From an uncultured Aureispira sp. (GTDB lineage Bacteria > Bacteroidota > Bacteroidia > Chitinophagales > Saprospiraceae), in contig CAJQOX010000405.1 in the NCBI GenBank assembly GCA_905480075.1, positions 1 through 34,645 on the forward strand: a stretch of 34,645 nt of DNA, written 5' to 3'. This document shows positions 17,711 to 24,947 of the stretch, piece by piece; position 1 is the first letter of the stretch; every line of letters starts with the position of its first letter. The notes below the pieces were generated by a model, which saw only the letters and a list, made by a program, of their open reading frames with translations, made no database searches and was not told the DNA's origin. The translations under genes and the position numbers were made by a program.

Positions 17711-19156
17711 TTAATTAATAACAGGGCCTTTAATGTTGGTTGTCTGATAATTTCCGTCTATAGGTCCAAGAAGTGTATTACTATTCCTCTTTATTGCAGA
17801 ACCTGCTGCACCACCTGCCGGGAATACTGAAAGGGGAGGGTCAGGAAAGTTCTGATTGAAAATGCTGATATTGCCAATAAAAGGAATACTGATAGTAACA
17901 TCTAAATTGAAGGTAAGGCTCCCTGCAAGTCCGGGCAAACCGTAACCTCCTCCGTTTCCTCCAAATACTGCAGGAGTAATGGTGAATTGAGCAACCGTAA
18001 TGGCAAAGCTGATTGGTGTTGTTAATATTCCTCCTGTACCGGGAACCGACATGATTCCTCCGGTTGCTGAAGACCCTGCCTGATAATACCCTATTCCGGT
18101 ACCAAGATTTCCACCAATTCCCAACTGACTGCCACCACCTCCACCGGCACCAATACCGAGATTGAAATTACCAACAGGGGCAGGGATAGGAATAGTGGCA
18201 ATAAATCCTACAGAACCACCGCCACCACCACCACTGTAAATCCTGCCTGAATTGACAAGGTGTGTATGTGTTGTCAGGTTCATCGCATCGGTTCCGGGGT
18301 CACCCTCACCGGTTTGTCCCTGCAATCCTGCACCGACTCCTCCATCTCCTCCTCTTGCAAAGAGAAAGCCTTCGTTCCAGATACCTACCTTAGATTGAGG
18401 ATGTAAATTTCCAGAGGTATAAACAGGGGCACCCGAATAATCATTTGTAAGTTCAAGCCCCGGGGGGATACGCAAGACAACACATATCGGTGTGCCAGTG
18501 GGCAAACTGTTTGCTGCCTGCAAGTCATAATTTACCTGTGGTGCTATCAGGTTTACTTCTATACAGGGGTCTACTGTAACCACAAATACCTGGCTTTTAA
18601 TATTGCCGTCACAGGCTGCCTGTACCACAATAGGATAGGTGCCTGCAGGAGCAAAAATATTGGCTGTAACTTTCATTGTGACCGTATCAGTTCCGGAAAC
18701 TACAGAACTGTCTATTATTACACTAATGCCATCGGGTAGGTTAGCTATTACATAGATCCCTATAGAGGAATTTCCATTGGTCTGATTGATAAATAACCGT
18801 GTAGAATCTACGTTGCTGACTATCCTGTCAATGTTTCCGTTCTGATTTTCTATCCCGAAATCAAAGACACATTCATCACAGCTTTGTTGCCATACAGGCA
18901 TCCAGCATCTTCCTGTATAATATTGAAGTGTGCTGTCTTCTGTATTGAAAATCGTTAAGCCGTACATCGGGCTGAAAATGTTGTTCCGTTCCTGTGTGGT
19001 CATTCGGGGGGGTAAAAAACCACGGTCCGTCGATTCAAGATGCAGAATTGCAGAGGTGTCAGGTTGAAGAATATTGATTCCTACTTGTGCCTGCAAAAGA
19101 TTGTTGCAAAGAATAATTACCACAAAAAGAGGCAAGATGTTTTTCAGAAATTTCAT
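17711..19156 (-). CDS. Secreted glycine-rich protein resembling phage tail-fibre adhesins
   Basis: A 481-residue protein with a signal peptide (cleavage near LLQAQ). Residues 24-75 (VGIN, then AILHLESTDRGFLPPRMT and GLTIFNT) are the common N-terminal module of Bacteroidota surface and tail-fibre-like proteins. A beta-sandwich region with CDECVFDF and DTVTMKVTANIFAPAGTYPI follows. From about residue 255 the sequence becomes very Gly-rich in short runs (FARGGDGGVGAG, YSGGGGGGSVG, GAGGGGGSQLG, FGGNGGGYG, FPAGGAAGSAI). These alternate with hydrophobic strands in the same order as the polyglycine-rich receptor-binding domains of phage tail tips. No T9SS sorting domain is seen at the end. Role unknown; surface adhesion or binding is an inference. 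Confidence 0.82.
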   Translation of the reverse strand: MKFLKNILPLFVVIILCNNLLQAQVGINILQPDTSAILHLESTDRGFLPPRMTTQERNNIFSPMYGLTIFNTEDSTLQYYTGRCWMPVWQQSCDECVFDFGIENQNGNIDRIVSNVDSTRLFINQTNGNSSIGIYVIANLPDGISVIIDSSVVSGTDTVTMKVTANIFAPAGTYPIVVQAACDGNIKSQVFVVTVDPCIEVNLIAPQVNYDLQAANSLPTGTPICVVLRIPPGLELTNDYSGAPVYTSGNLHPQSKVGIWNEGFLFARGGDGGVGAGLQGQTGEGDPGTDAMNLTTHTHLVNSGRIYSGGGGGGSVGFIATIPIPAPVGNFNLGIGAGGGGGSQLGIGGNLGTGIGYYQAGSSATGGIMSVPGTGGILTTPISFAITVAQFTITPAVFGGNGGGYGLPGLAGSLTFNLDVTISIPFIGNISIFNQNFPDPPLSVFPAGGAAGSAIKRNSNTLLGPIDGNYQTTNIKGPVIN

Positions 19157-19393
19157 TGTATTTTCTTAATGTTGACTTTTTACTGAAATTATTAATTATT
19201 GCAACATCATTTAAATTATAGTTATAGAGTATGCAGCAAATACGATTCAGCCTCTAATATATCAACTTTTCTCAAGAAATAATATCAATAATCAAATAAT
19301 ATCTTAACATTAATTATTTCTGTGGGTTTTTGACTGATTTTTTGTCTTTTAATATTTCTTCATCTCATTTATCTTTTCATCTCTTGTTTTTAT

Positions 19394-19401
19394 TACTTTT
19401 G
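19394..19401 (+). promoter_or_regulatory. Bacteroidota -7 promoter element, TACTTTTG
   Basis: TACTTTTG matches TAnnTTTG in full and ends 47 nt before the ATG of the beta-helix lipoprotein gene. It lies inside a strikingly T/C-rich leader (about 19310-19435). A -33 element is not clear. Confidence 0.45.
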
Positions 19402-19447
19402 GTTTTACTCTTGATTTTCGTTGTATTCGATTTTAAAAAATTAAATA

Positions 19448-20725
19448 ATGAAACTGTCTTTACTAATAATTTTATTGTCTCTTGTTCTTTATGCTTGTAC
19501 TGATATAAACCCTGAGTCTTCTGATTCCGATAGGATCAGTAAGGATAATTTTGAAAAAAATCTGCAGGAACGTCTCATTAATGCTAAAGAGGGTGAATCG
19601 ATAGTTTTACCAGAAGGTACTTTTAATATTCAAAGGCAGATTTCTTTTAATGATGCACAAAATGTTACCATTTCTGGTGCAGGAATGAAAAAAACGGTTC
19701 TTTCTTTCAAAAATCAAATCGAAGGGGCTGAAGGTCTCAGTATCAAAGGATCAAAGGGGATTACTTTAAAAGGTTTTTCTATTCTTGATACTAAAGGAGA
19801 TGCTATCAAAATTCAAGATTCTGAAGATGTGAAAATGCAATACATTGGTGTTTCATGGACTTCAGGGCCTTCTCCTGAAAACGGGGCTTATGGACTGTAT
19901 CCTGTATCCTGTAAAAATGTTTTGTTGGAGGACTGTGAAGCTTCATATGCTATGGATGCAGGAATTTATGTAGGACAGTCTGAGAATATTCTGGTCAGAC
20001 GCTGTTATGCTCATCATAATGTTGCAGGGATAGAGATTGAAAATTCAACCAATGGTGCTGTCTATGATAATATAGCTGAAAAGAATACGGCAGGTCTGCT
20101 CATTTTTGATATGCCGGATATTCCTGTAGCTAATGGTGCCCGAATCAGTGTTCATAATAATATTGTCCGCAATAACAATTTCATGAATTTTTCAGAAAAA
20201 GGAAATGTAGTAAATATGTTGCCACCGGGTACAGGTATGCTCCTCATGGCACATACTCAAATGGATGTCTTTGAAAATACTATTGAAGGGCATAATACTT
20301 TGGGAATGGGTATTGTTAGCTGGCTTTTTACGGGAAAACCCTTTAAGTCTAAAAAATATATGCCTTTTTGTTCAGCTATTAATGTTTATAATAACACTTT
20401 TAAAGCAGGATCTGCACCCTCCGATACCACGACGGATTTCGGCCGGCTTCTGACAGGTCTGTTTCAGGGCTACAGAGATGTTATTACGGACGGTATTTTC
20501 AATCCGGGGAATCTTGATGATCAAGGAAAAATTAATCCTGAAAAACGTATTTGTATCCGAAATAACGGTGATATTTCTTTCGTAAATCTTAATGCACACC
20601 AAGGGGGGGAACCTCAACAAATGGCAGCAAATATGAATATTGATGCTGATGCCTTTGATTGCGAATTGGAATCTGTCGATATTTCTGGTCACGATGACTG
20701 GATTAATCCTGAAATTGTAGAATGA
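19448..20725 (+). CDS. Parallel beta-helix lipoprotein (TIGR03805 type)
   Basis: A 425-residue lipoprotein (LVLYAC, lipid-modified Cys 17, then TD and an acidic stretch that may direct surface exposure). After LPEGTFNIQRQI the chain shows repeated right-handed beta-helix rungs: NVTISGAGM, GLSIKGSKGITLKGFSI, DAIKIQDSEDVKM, NVLLEDCEASYAMDAGIYV, NILVRRCYAHHNVAGIEI and GAVYDNIAEKNTAGLLIF. This fits the TIGR03805 family, known to occur in two-gene pairs with the cytochrome family encoded next. The start of the cytochrome gene overlaps its stop by 4 bp (ATGA), so the two are translationally coupled. A carbohydrate- or polymer-processing role is possible from the fold but not shown. Confidence 0.9.
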   Translation: MKLSLLIILLSLVLYACTDINPESSDSDRISKDNFEKNLQERLINAKEGESIVLPEGTFNIQRQISFNDAQNVTISGAGMKKTVLSFKNQIEGAEGLSIKGSKGITLKGFSILDTKGDAIKIQDSEDVKMQYIGVSWTSGPSPENGAYGLYPVSCKNVLLEDCEASYAMDAGIYVGQSENILVRRCYAHHNVAGIEIENSTNGAVYDNIAEKNTAGLLIFDMPDIPVANGARISVHNNIVRNNNFMNFSEKGNVVNMLPPGTGMLLMAHTQMDVFENTIEGHNTLGMGIVSWLFTGKPFKSKKYMPFCSAINVYNNTFKAGSAPSDTTTDFGRLLTGLFQGYRDVITDGIFNPGNLDDQGKINPEKRICIRNNGDISFVNLNAHQGGEPQQMAANMNIDADAFDCELESVDISGHDDWINPEIVE

Positions 20726-21804
20726 TGTACTTAAATAACAAATTTTTCTGCCCTGTAATTCTGTCTTTTATTTTTATTCTTTGCTATGCCTGTTCTCCTT
20801 CAGGTGTTCAGATGTATTTAAATGATAAGCCTTTTGAAAAACTGTCAGAATATCAGTTTTTTAAAGGGGATATTAAAGACCTTCTTCCTGCTGAAAGGGT
20901 GTTGCCCTATGATTTAAATAACTCGCTATTTACTGATTATGCTGGTAAATCACGTTTTATATGGCTACCCGAAGGAGTTTCATGTAACTATAATGACACA
21001 GCTGTTCTTGACTTCCCGACGGGTTCTGTTCTGATTAAGAATTTTTTTTATTATCATAATGATAATGCGAAGGATGAAGGCCGAAGAATTATTGAAACCC
21101 GCCTGCTTGTTCACAGTAAAGAGGGCTGGGAAGCCTGGCCATATATTTGGAACGACGAACAGAATGAGGCTTTTCTCGAAATTGCAGGGGGAATCAGAAA
21201 AATTGACTGGTTAAATAAAAAAGGGGAAAAACAATCTGTAAATTATGTAGTGCCCAACAAAAATCAATGCAAAAGTTGCCATAACAAAAATGGTGAACTA
21301 CTACCGGTAGGCCCTAAAGTGAAAAACCTGAATAAGTCTTTTTCTTATAGGGATGGGGAAGAAAATCAATTGGTCAGATGGGCAGAAAATGGCTTGCTTT
21401 TGGGCTATAATATCAATGATAATATTCCCATGGTGGCACAATGGGACAATCCGGCTTCTGCTTCCCTTCACAATAGAGCTATGGCTTACCTCGATATAAA
21501 TTGTGCACATTGCCATAATCCCAAAGGATCGGCAAATACTTCGGGGTTGAATCTGATGTACGAAGAGCCTGTAGGGAGTTCTATAGGAATATGGAAATCT
21601 CCGGTGGCCACGGGTAAGGGCTCCGGTGGCCGGGAGTTCAGTATTGTTCCGGGCAAGCCGGAGGCTTCCATTCTTGTCTATCGTATGACTTCTACCGATC
21701 CGGGAGCAATGATGCCCGAACTCGGACGGTCTCTTATACATTCAGAAGGGGTGGAATTGATAAAAGAATGGATTACTGCTATGGACAGCTCGGTTGTTCA
21801 ATAG
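20722..21804 (+). CDS. Diheme c-type cytochrome, HNE_0200/SO2930 family (TIGR03806)
   Basis: A 360-residue exported, probably lipid-anchored protein (N-terminal hydrophobic segment ending CYAC). Two haem c sites are visible: C183-K-S-C186-H187 and C261-A-H-C264-H265. GAMMPELG near 330 is a likely source of a Met axial ligand. Residues 44-180 contain the conserved FFKGDIKDLLPAERVLPYDL, NNSLFTDYAGKSRFIWLPEG and ETRLLVHSKEGWEAWPYIW blocks of the family. The gene overlaps the beta-helix gene by 4 bp, the known arrangement of this pair. The function of the pair is not established; an electron-transfer or oxidative step outside the cytoplasm is an inference from the haems. Confidence 0.92.
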   Translation: MMYLNNKFFCPVILSFIFILCYACSPSGVQMYLNDKPFEKLSEYQFFKGDIKDLLPAERVLPYDLNNSLFTDYAGKSRFIWLPEGVSCNYNDTAVLDFPTGSVLIKNFFYYHNDNAKDEGRRIIETRLLVHSKEGWEAWPYIWNDEQNEAFLEIAGGIRKIDWLNKKGEKQSVNYVVPNKNQCKSCHNKNGELLPVGPKVKNLNKSFSYRDGEENQLVRWAENGLLLGYNINDNIPMVAQWDNPASASLHNRAMAYLDINCAHCHNPKGSANTSGLNLMYEEPVGSSIGIWKSPVATGKGSGGREFSIVPGKPEASILVYRMTSTDPGAMMPELGRSLIHSEGVELIKEWITAMDSSVVQ

Positions 21805-21816
21805 AATTTTGTTATT

Positions 21817-22947
21817 TTACTTTTTCTCTTCAGCTTTTCTCCACCATTCCGTGTCAGGGGGAGACCCTCCGTCAAGTAAGATTTGTTCACCGATCATCGG
21901 GGTCGTTAAAATTACATCAGTTTCTTTCACTTTTTTCTTCAGTCGTTCAACCGGGTCTGCCCAACCATGCATCGCTATTGTGAAAGCGCCCCAGTGTATG
22001 GGCATTATTAACCTGGCCCTTACATCTAAAGCAACTTGCGCAGTTTGTTCGGGAAACAGGTGGTTCTGTATCCAATAACTACAATATTGCCCGCATTCAA
22101 TCATTGCAAAATCAAATGGTCCATAACGTTCTCCGATTTTTTTGAAATGTGGCCCGTATCCTCCATCGCCACTGAGGTATATATTGTCTTTGCTTCCTTT
22201 TATGATCCAGCCGCCCCACAAAGTTTCAAAACGATCGCTCAGACTCCTTCCTGAATAGTGATGCGACGGCGTGAGTGTCAGCGTTAATTTTCCGAGTCGG
22301 GCATCTTCATACCAGTCGAGTTCCTCTATACGGTCTGCACTGATCCCCCACCTTATCAGATGAGCACTGACTCCCAGAGGGGTATAGAATTTCTTAACTT
22401 TATTTTTAATCTGCTTAATAGTAGGGTAATCGAGGTGGTCGTAATGATCATGTGTTATTAAAACAGCATCAATTTCAGGTAGTTCATCAATATTGAGAGG
22501 CAATCCCTTGCTGTAGCGGGGGCGGGAATACCAACGAACAGGGGAGAGGTCCTTGCTGAACATCGGATCTGCCAGAATGTTTTTGCCTTCAGTTTGGAGT
22601 AATATCGTTGAGTGACCGAACCAGGTGATACGAGTCGGTTCTCCTGAAGTTATGAAATCATCCTTATTTAATTTTATATAAGGAATATCAAAATCAGGAT
22701 TTCTTAACTCTTTTGGTTTAATGGAATCATCTATAAAGTCTGCACTTTTGTGAATGGTATACTGATCTTGAAGATTGACAAACTTTCCATGCTGAAAATT
22801 GGGGGATTTTATGTATTTTTCCTTCTGTTCTTTCGAAACTTTTCCGCCGAATAACGGACTGAATTTAACGAATATTATTAAGATTATTATCAGAAGAAAA
22901 AGCAGTATCAGTAATGACAAGAATAGATACCCCAAAAAATTAAGCAT
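21817..22947 (-). CDS. Metallo-beta-lactamase-fold hydrolase, NAPE-PLD/UlaG-like
   Basis: A 376-residue protein with one N-terminal membrane segment (FLGYLFLSLLILLFLLIIIL). The rest is a metallo-beta-lactamase fold: TWFGHSTILLQTEGKNILAD, the metal motif LITHDHYDHLD, then SHHYSGR, YLSGDGGYGPHF and IPIHWGAF. The SPVRW insertion and these motifs place it with NAPE-PLD-like and RomA/UlaG-like hydrolases, which act on phosphodiesters or lactones. The substrate here is unknown. The gene is convergent with the cytochrome gene (12 bp between stops) and stands alone. Confidence 0.9.
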   Translation of the reverse strand: MLNFLGYLFLSLLILLFLLIIILIIFVKFSPLFGGKVSKEQKEKYIKSPNFQHGKFVNLQDQYTIHKSADFIDDSIKPKELRNPDFDIPYIKLNKDDFITSGEPTRITWFGHSTILLQTEGKNILADPMFSKDLSPVRWYSRPRYSKGLPLNIDELPEIDAVLITHDHYDHLDYPTIKQIKNKVKKFYTPLGVSAHLIRWGISADRIEELDWYEDARLGKLTLTLTPSHHYSGRSLSDRFETLWGGWIIKGSKDNIYLSGDGGYGPHFKKIGERYGPFDFAMIECGQYCSYWIQNHLFPEQTAQVALDVRARLIMPIHWGAFTIAMHGWADPVERLKKKVKETDVILTTPMIGEQILLDGGSPPDTEWWRKAEEKK

Positions 22948-23060
22948 ATATTTTATTTGTACTAGCTGTTATGATGAGTATTAAAATGAAGGGGAGATTA
23001 TAATAGTTGTATTAATTAATGTAAGGGGAATAAATATTGCAGAAATAGAATAATCAGTAA

Positions 23061-23600
23061 TTATTCCTCCCGCTTATCCTTAGTCAAAGTTACCACATCG
23101 GTTTCAAACCACTTGCCCTGCACTTTCATTATTTTTTCAATAAGATCACGCACACAGCCATTACCACCCTTGACCGGGGAGATGTATTGACATAGGGCAC
23201 GGATTTCAGGGACAGCATCAGCCGGGCAGGTAGAAAGACTTACAAGCCGCAATGATTCATAATCCGGCAGGTCATCACCCATATAGGCAGTTCTTGATAG
23301 GTCGAGCTTGTATATTTCTATTAACTCGTCAATTGCTTCCAGTTTGTCCTGCATCCCACTGTATATCTCCGTTACACCCAATCTCTGAAGCCTTTTGATA
23401 ACTCCCTCAGACCTTCCACCGGTGATGATGATAATACGGTAGCCTTTTTCTATAGCATATTTAATGGCATATCCATCCCTTACTGACATCTTTCGCATTA
23501 ATACACCGTTTTCGTGTATGTAAACAGAACTGTCTGTAAGGACGCCGTCAACATCCAGAATTATAGTATTGATATTGTGTAAAAGATCAAGAAAGGACAT
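23061..23600 (-). CDS. kdsC: 3-deoxy-D-manno-octulosonate 8-phosphate phosphatase
   Basis: A 179-residue HAD-superfamily subclass C0 phosphatase. It has DVDGVLTDSSVY (D16, D18), ITGGRSEGVIKRLQRLG with the K/R-containing second motif, and AYMGDDLPDYESL with the metal-binding acids. This pattern and length are those of KdsC, which dephosphorylates Kdo-8-phosphate in lipopolysaccharide core synthesis. The C-terminal CPADAVPEIR and the PVKGGNGCVRDLIE tail also match the family. No kdsA or kdsB is in the window. It lies 118 bp downstream of iscX. Confidence 0.93.
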   Translation of the reverse strand: MSFLDLLHNINTIILDVDGVLTDSSVYIHENGVLMRKMSVRDGYAIKYAIEKGYRIIIITGGRSEGVIKRLQRLGVTEIYSGMQDKLEAIDELIEIYKLDLSRTAYMGDDLPDYESLRLVSLSTCPADAVPEIRALCQYISPVKGGNGCVRDLIEKIMKVQGKWFETDVVTLTKDKREE

Positions 23601-23718
23601 CTTTAGAATTGAGAAGGGAAAGAACCGTTTATTAAGCTAATGGACAATCAGAAATAATGAAGAATCAGGAAATAAATAATTGATAATTAGCTTCGCAGAA
23701 CCTTCGGTTTCATAATTA

Positions 23719-23958
23719 TTATTGATTGTCTCTCCATTCATACACCCATTTAGACTGTATTAGTTCAAGGTGGTTTTCATTGCATTCTTCCCGTTTACCT
23801 ACAAAATTAGGAATTGATAACACCCACTCGAGCAAATCAGTAAAACGAATTCTGTAAATGTTGGATTCTGAAAATTCATCACCGAATTTTTCATAAAGCC
23901 CCATTGCAATATCTTCGTGGTCTGCCCATTCAATTGGTAAGTCTAATTCAAAGCTCAT
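23719..23958 (-). CDS. iscX: Iron-sulfur cluster assembly protein IscX
   Basis: A 79-residue protein of the IscX (YfhJ) family: PIEWADHEDIAMGLYEKF, the RFTDLLEWVLSIPNF segment and LELIQSKWVYEW. IscX is small and acidic, binds iron and IscS, and acts as an adaptor in the ISC pathway. It lies 35 bp downstream of the fdx gene, as in many ISC loci, and is probably co-transcribed with it. iscS, iscU and iscA are not in the window. Confidence 0.92.
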   Translation of the reverse strand: MSFELDLPIEWADHEDIAMGLYEKFGDEFSESNIYRIRFTDLLEWVLSIPNFVGKREECNENHLELIQSKWVYEWRDNQ

Positions 23959-23993
23959 TGTCAGATTTTAAAAATATAAAAAAGGATTAATTA

Positions 23994-24338
23994 TCAATGT
24001 TCATGGCCAATTATCTGAGATTGATCCGGAACCAGAACTTCTATGATTTTATTCTCATCATCGTCTTGAATATTACATTGACAAGATAACCTTGATTCAA
24101 TACGTGGATTGATAGCACGATCAATAAAGTCTTCCTCGGCATCAGATATCTCAGTAAGGTAATCTTCCCCTCTTTCTATGTAAACATGACAAGTACTACA
24201 GGCACATACCATCCCGCAATTGCTATTGATATGCATTCCATTATCTTCCGCAAGTTCCAGAATATTGTCACCGACCATTCCGGTTACCTCTTGCGATGCC
24301 AACTTAGTATCTTCAAATATGTATTTTACAACAACCAT
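23994..24338 (-). CDS. fdx: 2Fe-2S ferredoxin, ISC type
   Basis: A 114-residue adrenodoxin-type ferredoxin. The cluster ligands are C41, C47, C50 and C86, in CGMVCACSTC and RLSCQC, with the C-X5-C-X2-C-X35-C spacing of ISC ferredoxins. EDYLTEISDAEEDFID is the typical acidic helix that docks reductases. It supplies electrons for Fe-S cluster assembly. The start is the ATG at 24336-24338, 48 nt after a TACTTTTG element on the minus strand. iscX follows at 35 bp. Confidence 0.94.
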   Translation of the reverse strand: MVVVKYIFEDTKLASQEVTGMVGDNILELAEDNGMHINSNCGMVCACSTCHVYIERGEDYLTEISDAEEDFIDRAINPRIESRLSCQCNIQDDDENKIIEVLVPDQSQIIGHEH

Positions 24339-24385
24339 TATTTTTTGAAAGTCCTTTTTATTAAATATAAGCGTTTTTCAGAAGA

Positions 24386-24393
24386 CAAAAGTA
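24386..24393 (-). promoter_or_regulatory. Bacteroidota -7 promoter element, TACTTTTG
   Basis: The minus strand reads GTACTTTTGTC, a full match to TAnnTTTG, ending 48 nt before the fdx ATG. A -33 element was not clear. It is the best-looking promoter for the fdx-iscX(-kdsC) unit. Confidence 0.5.
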
Positions 24394-24430
24394 CAATAAT
24401 AATTTTATAAAGTATTACTATCTTCGAAAT

Positions 24431-24458
24431 AAGTCGAAAGTCGAAGGTAGAAAGTAGA
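24431..24458. repeat. Heptameric tandem repeat (four units)
   Basis: Four 7-bp units in a row: AAGTCGA, AAGTCGA, AGGTAGA, AAGTAGA. It lies in the intergenic space between fdx and the DUF2141 pseudogene. Close by, TTCAGC-AAA-GCTGAA (24501-24515) forms a short hairpin. No gene is visible in 24394-24538. Confidence 0.6.
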
Positions 24459-24538
24459 AAGACATTATTGGTAATTTGTCATAGTTTATGAAATTCTGTG
24501 TTCAGCAAAGCTGAATAGGAAGGGTTTTCTATAGACGA

Positions 24539-24902
24539 TTATGCTAAGATATATTCATTCGCCCCTTTTTTCTCAATAAAAGTTAGTCTGATGTCTAAAA
24601 TCAAAAAGCTTTTATCGCAGAACCCATTCGAATTATCATCGTGAAAGAGGGCGACTGCATAGTCTCCCTTCTGTAAGGAAAGGGTGTGTTTGACGATGCT
24701 TTTGTTGACAGAAAGTGCTGTTTATCTATAAATCTTCTACAGGCTCAGGAATCCTTTTCTGTCATTAACAACAGCAATTTGCATTTTGCCACTTGTTTTT
24801 TTAACCACTGACAGGGAGGGTGAAATTTACGTTTTGAGCATAGATATGCCCTGAAGCAATAAACAACAGAATGCTTATTGATGTATCGAGGTAGTTGAAC
24901 AT
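24539..24902 (-). pseudogene. Decayed DUF2141-family exported protein gene
   Basis: Reading the three minus-strand frames joins into one recognisable protein. From the ATG at 24900-24902 a signal peptide (SILLFIASGHIYAQN) and VNFTLPVSG are read, then a TAA. A one-base shift at the T-run 24796-24802 restores KKTSGKMQIAVVNDRKGFLS. After two in-frame stops (near 24737 and 24722) the same frame continues with LSVNKSIVKHTLSL and then KGDYAVALFHDDNSNG, the diagnostic core of DUF2141 (usually G-x-YAV-x-x-FHDENxNGKLD). The usual downstream GIPKEGYGFSNN is missing, so the 3' end has also decayed. The gene lay 45 bp downstream of the STN-repeat protein on the same strand. Confidence 0.8.
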
Positions 24903-24947
24903 AGAAATATTTTTTAATAGTAAAAAAAATCCGGATGTTCTGTTCTG

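Noticed and set aside
21301..21741. 146-codon antisense frame over the diheme cytochrome
   Set aside because: The plus strand encodes two CxxCH motifs and family blocks here; the antisense frame is a shadow.
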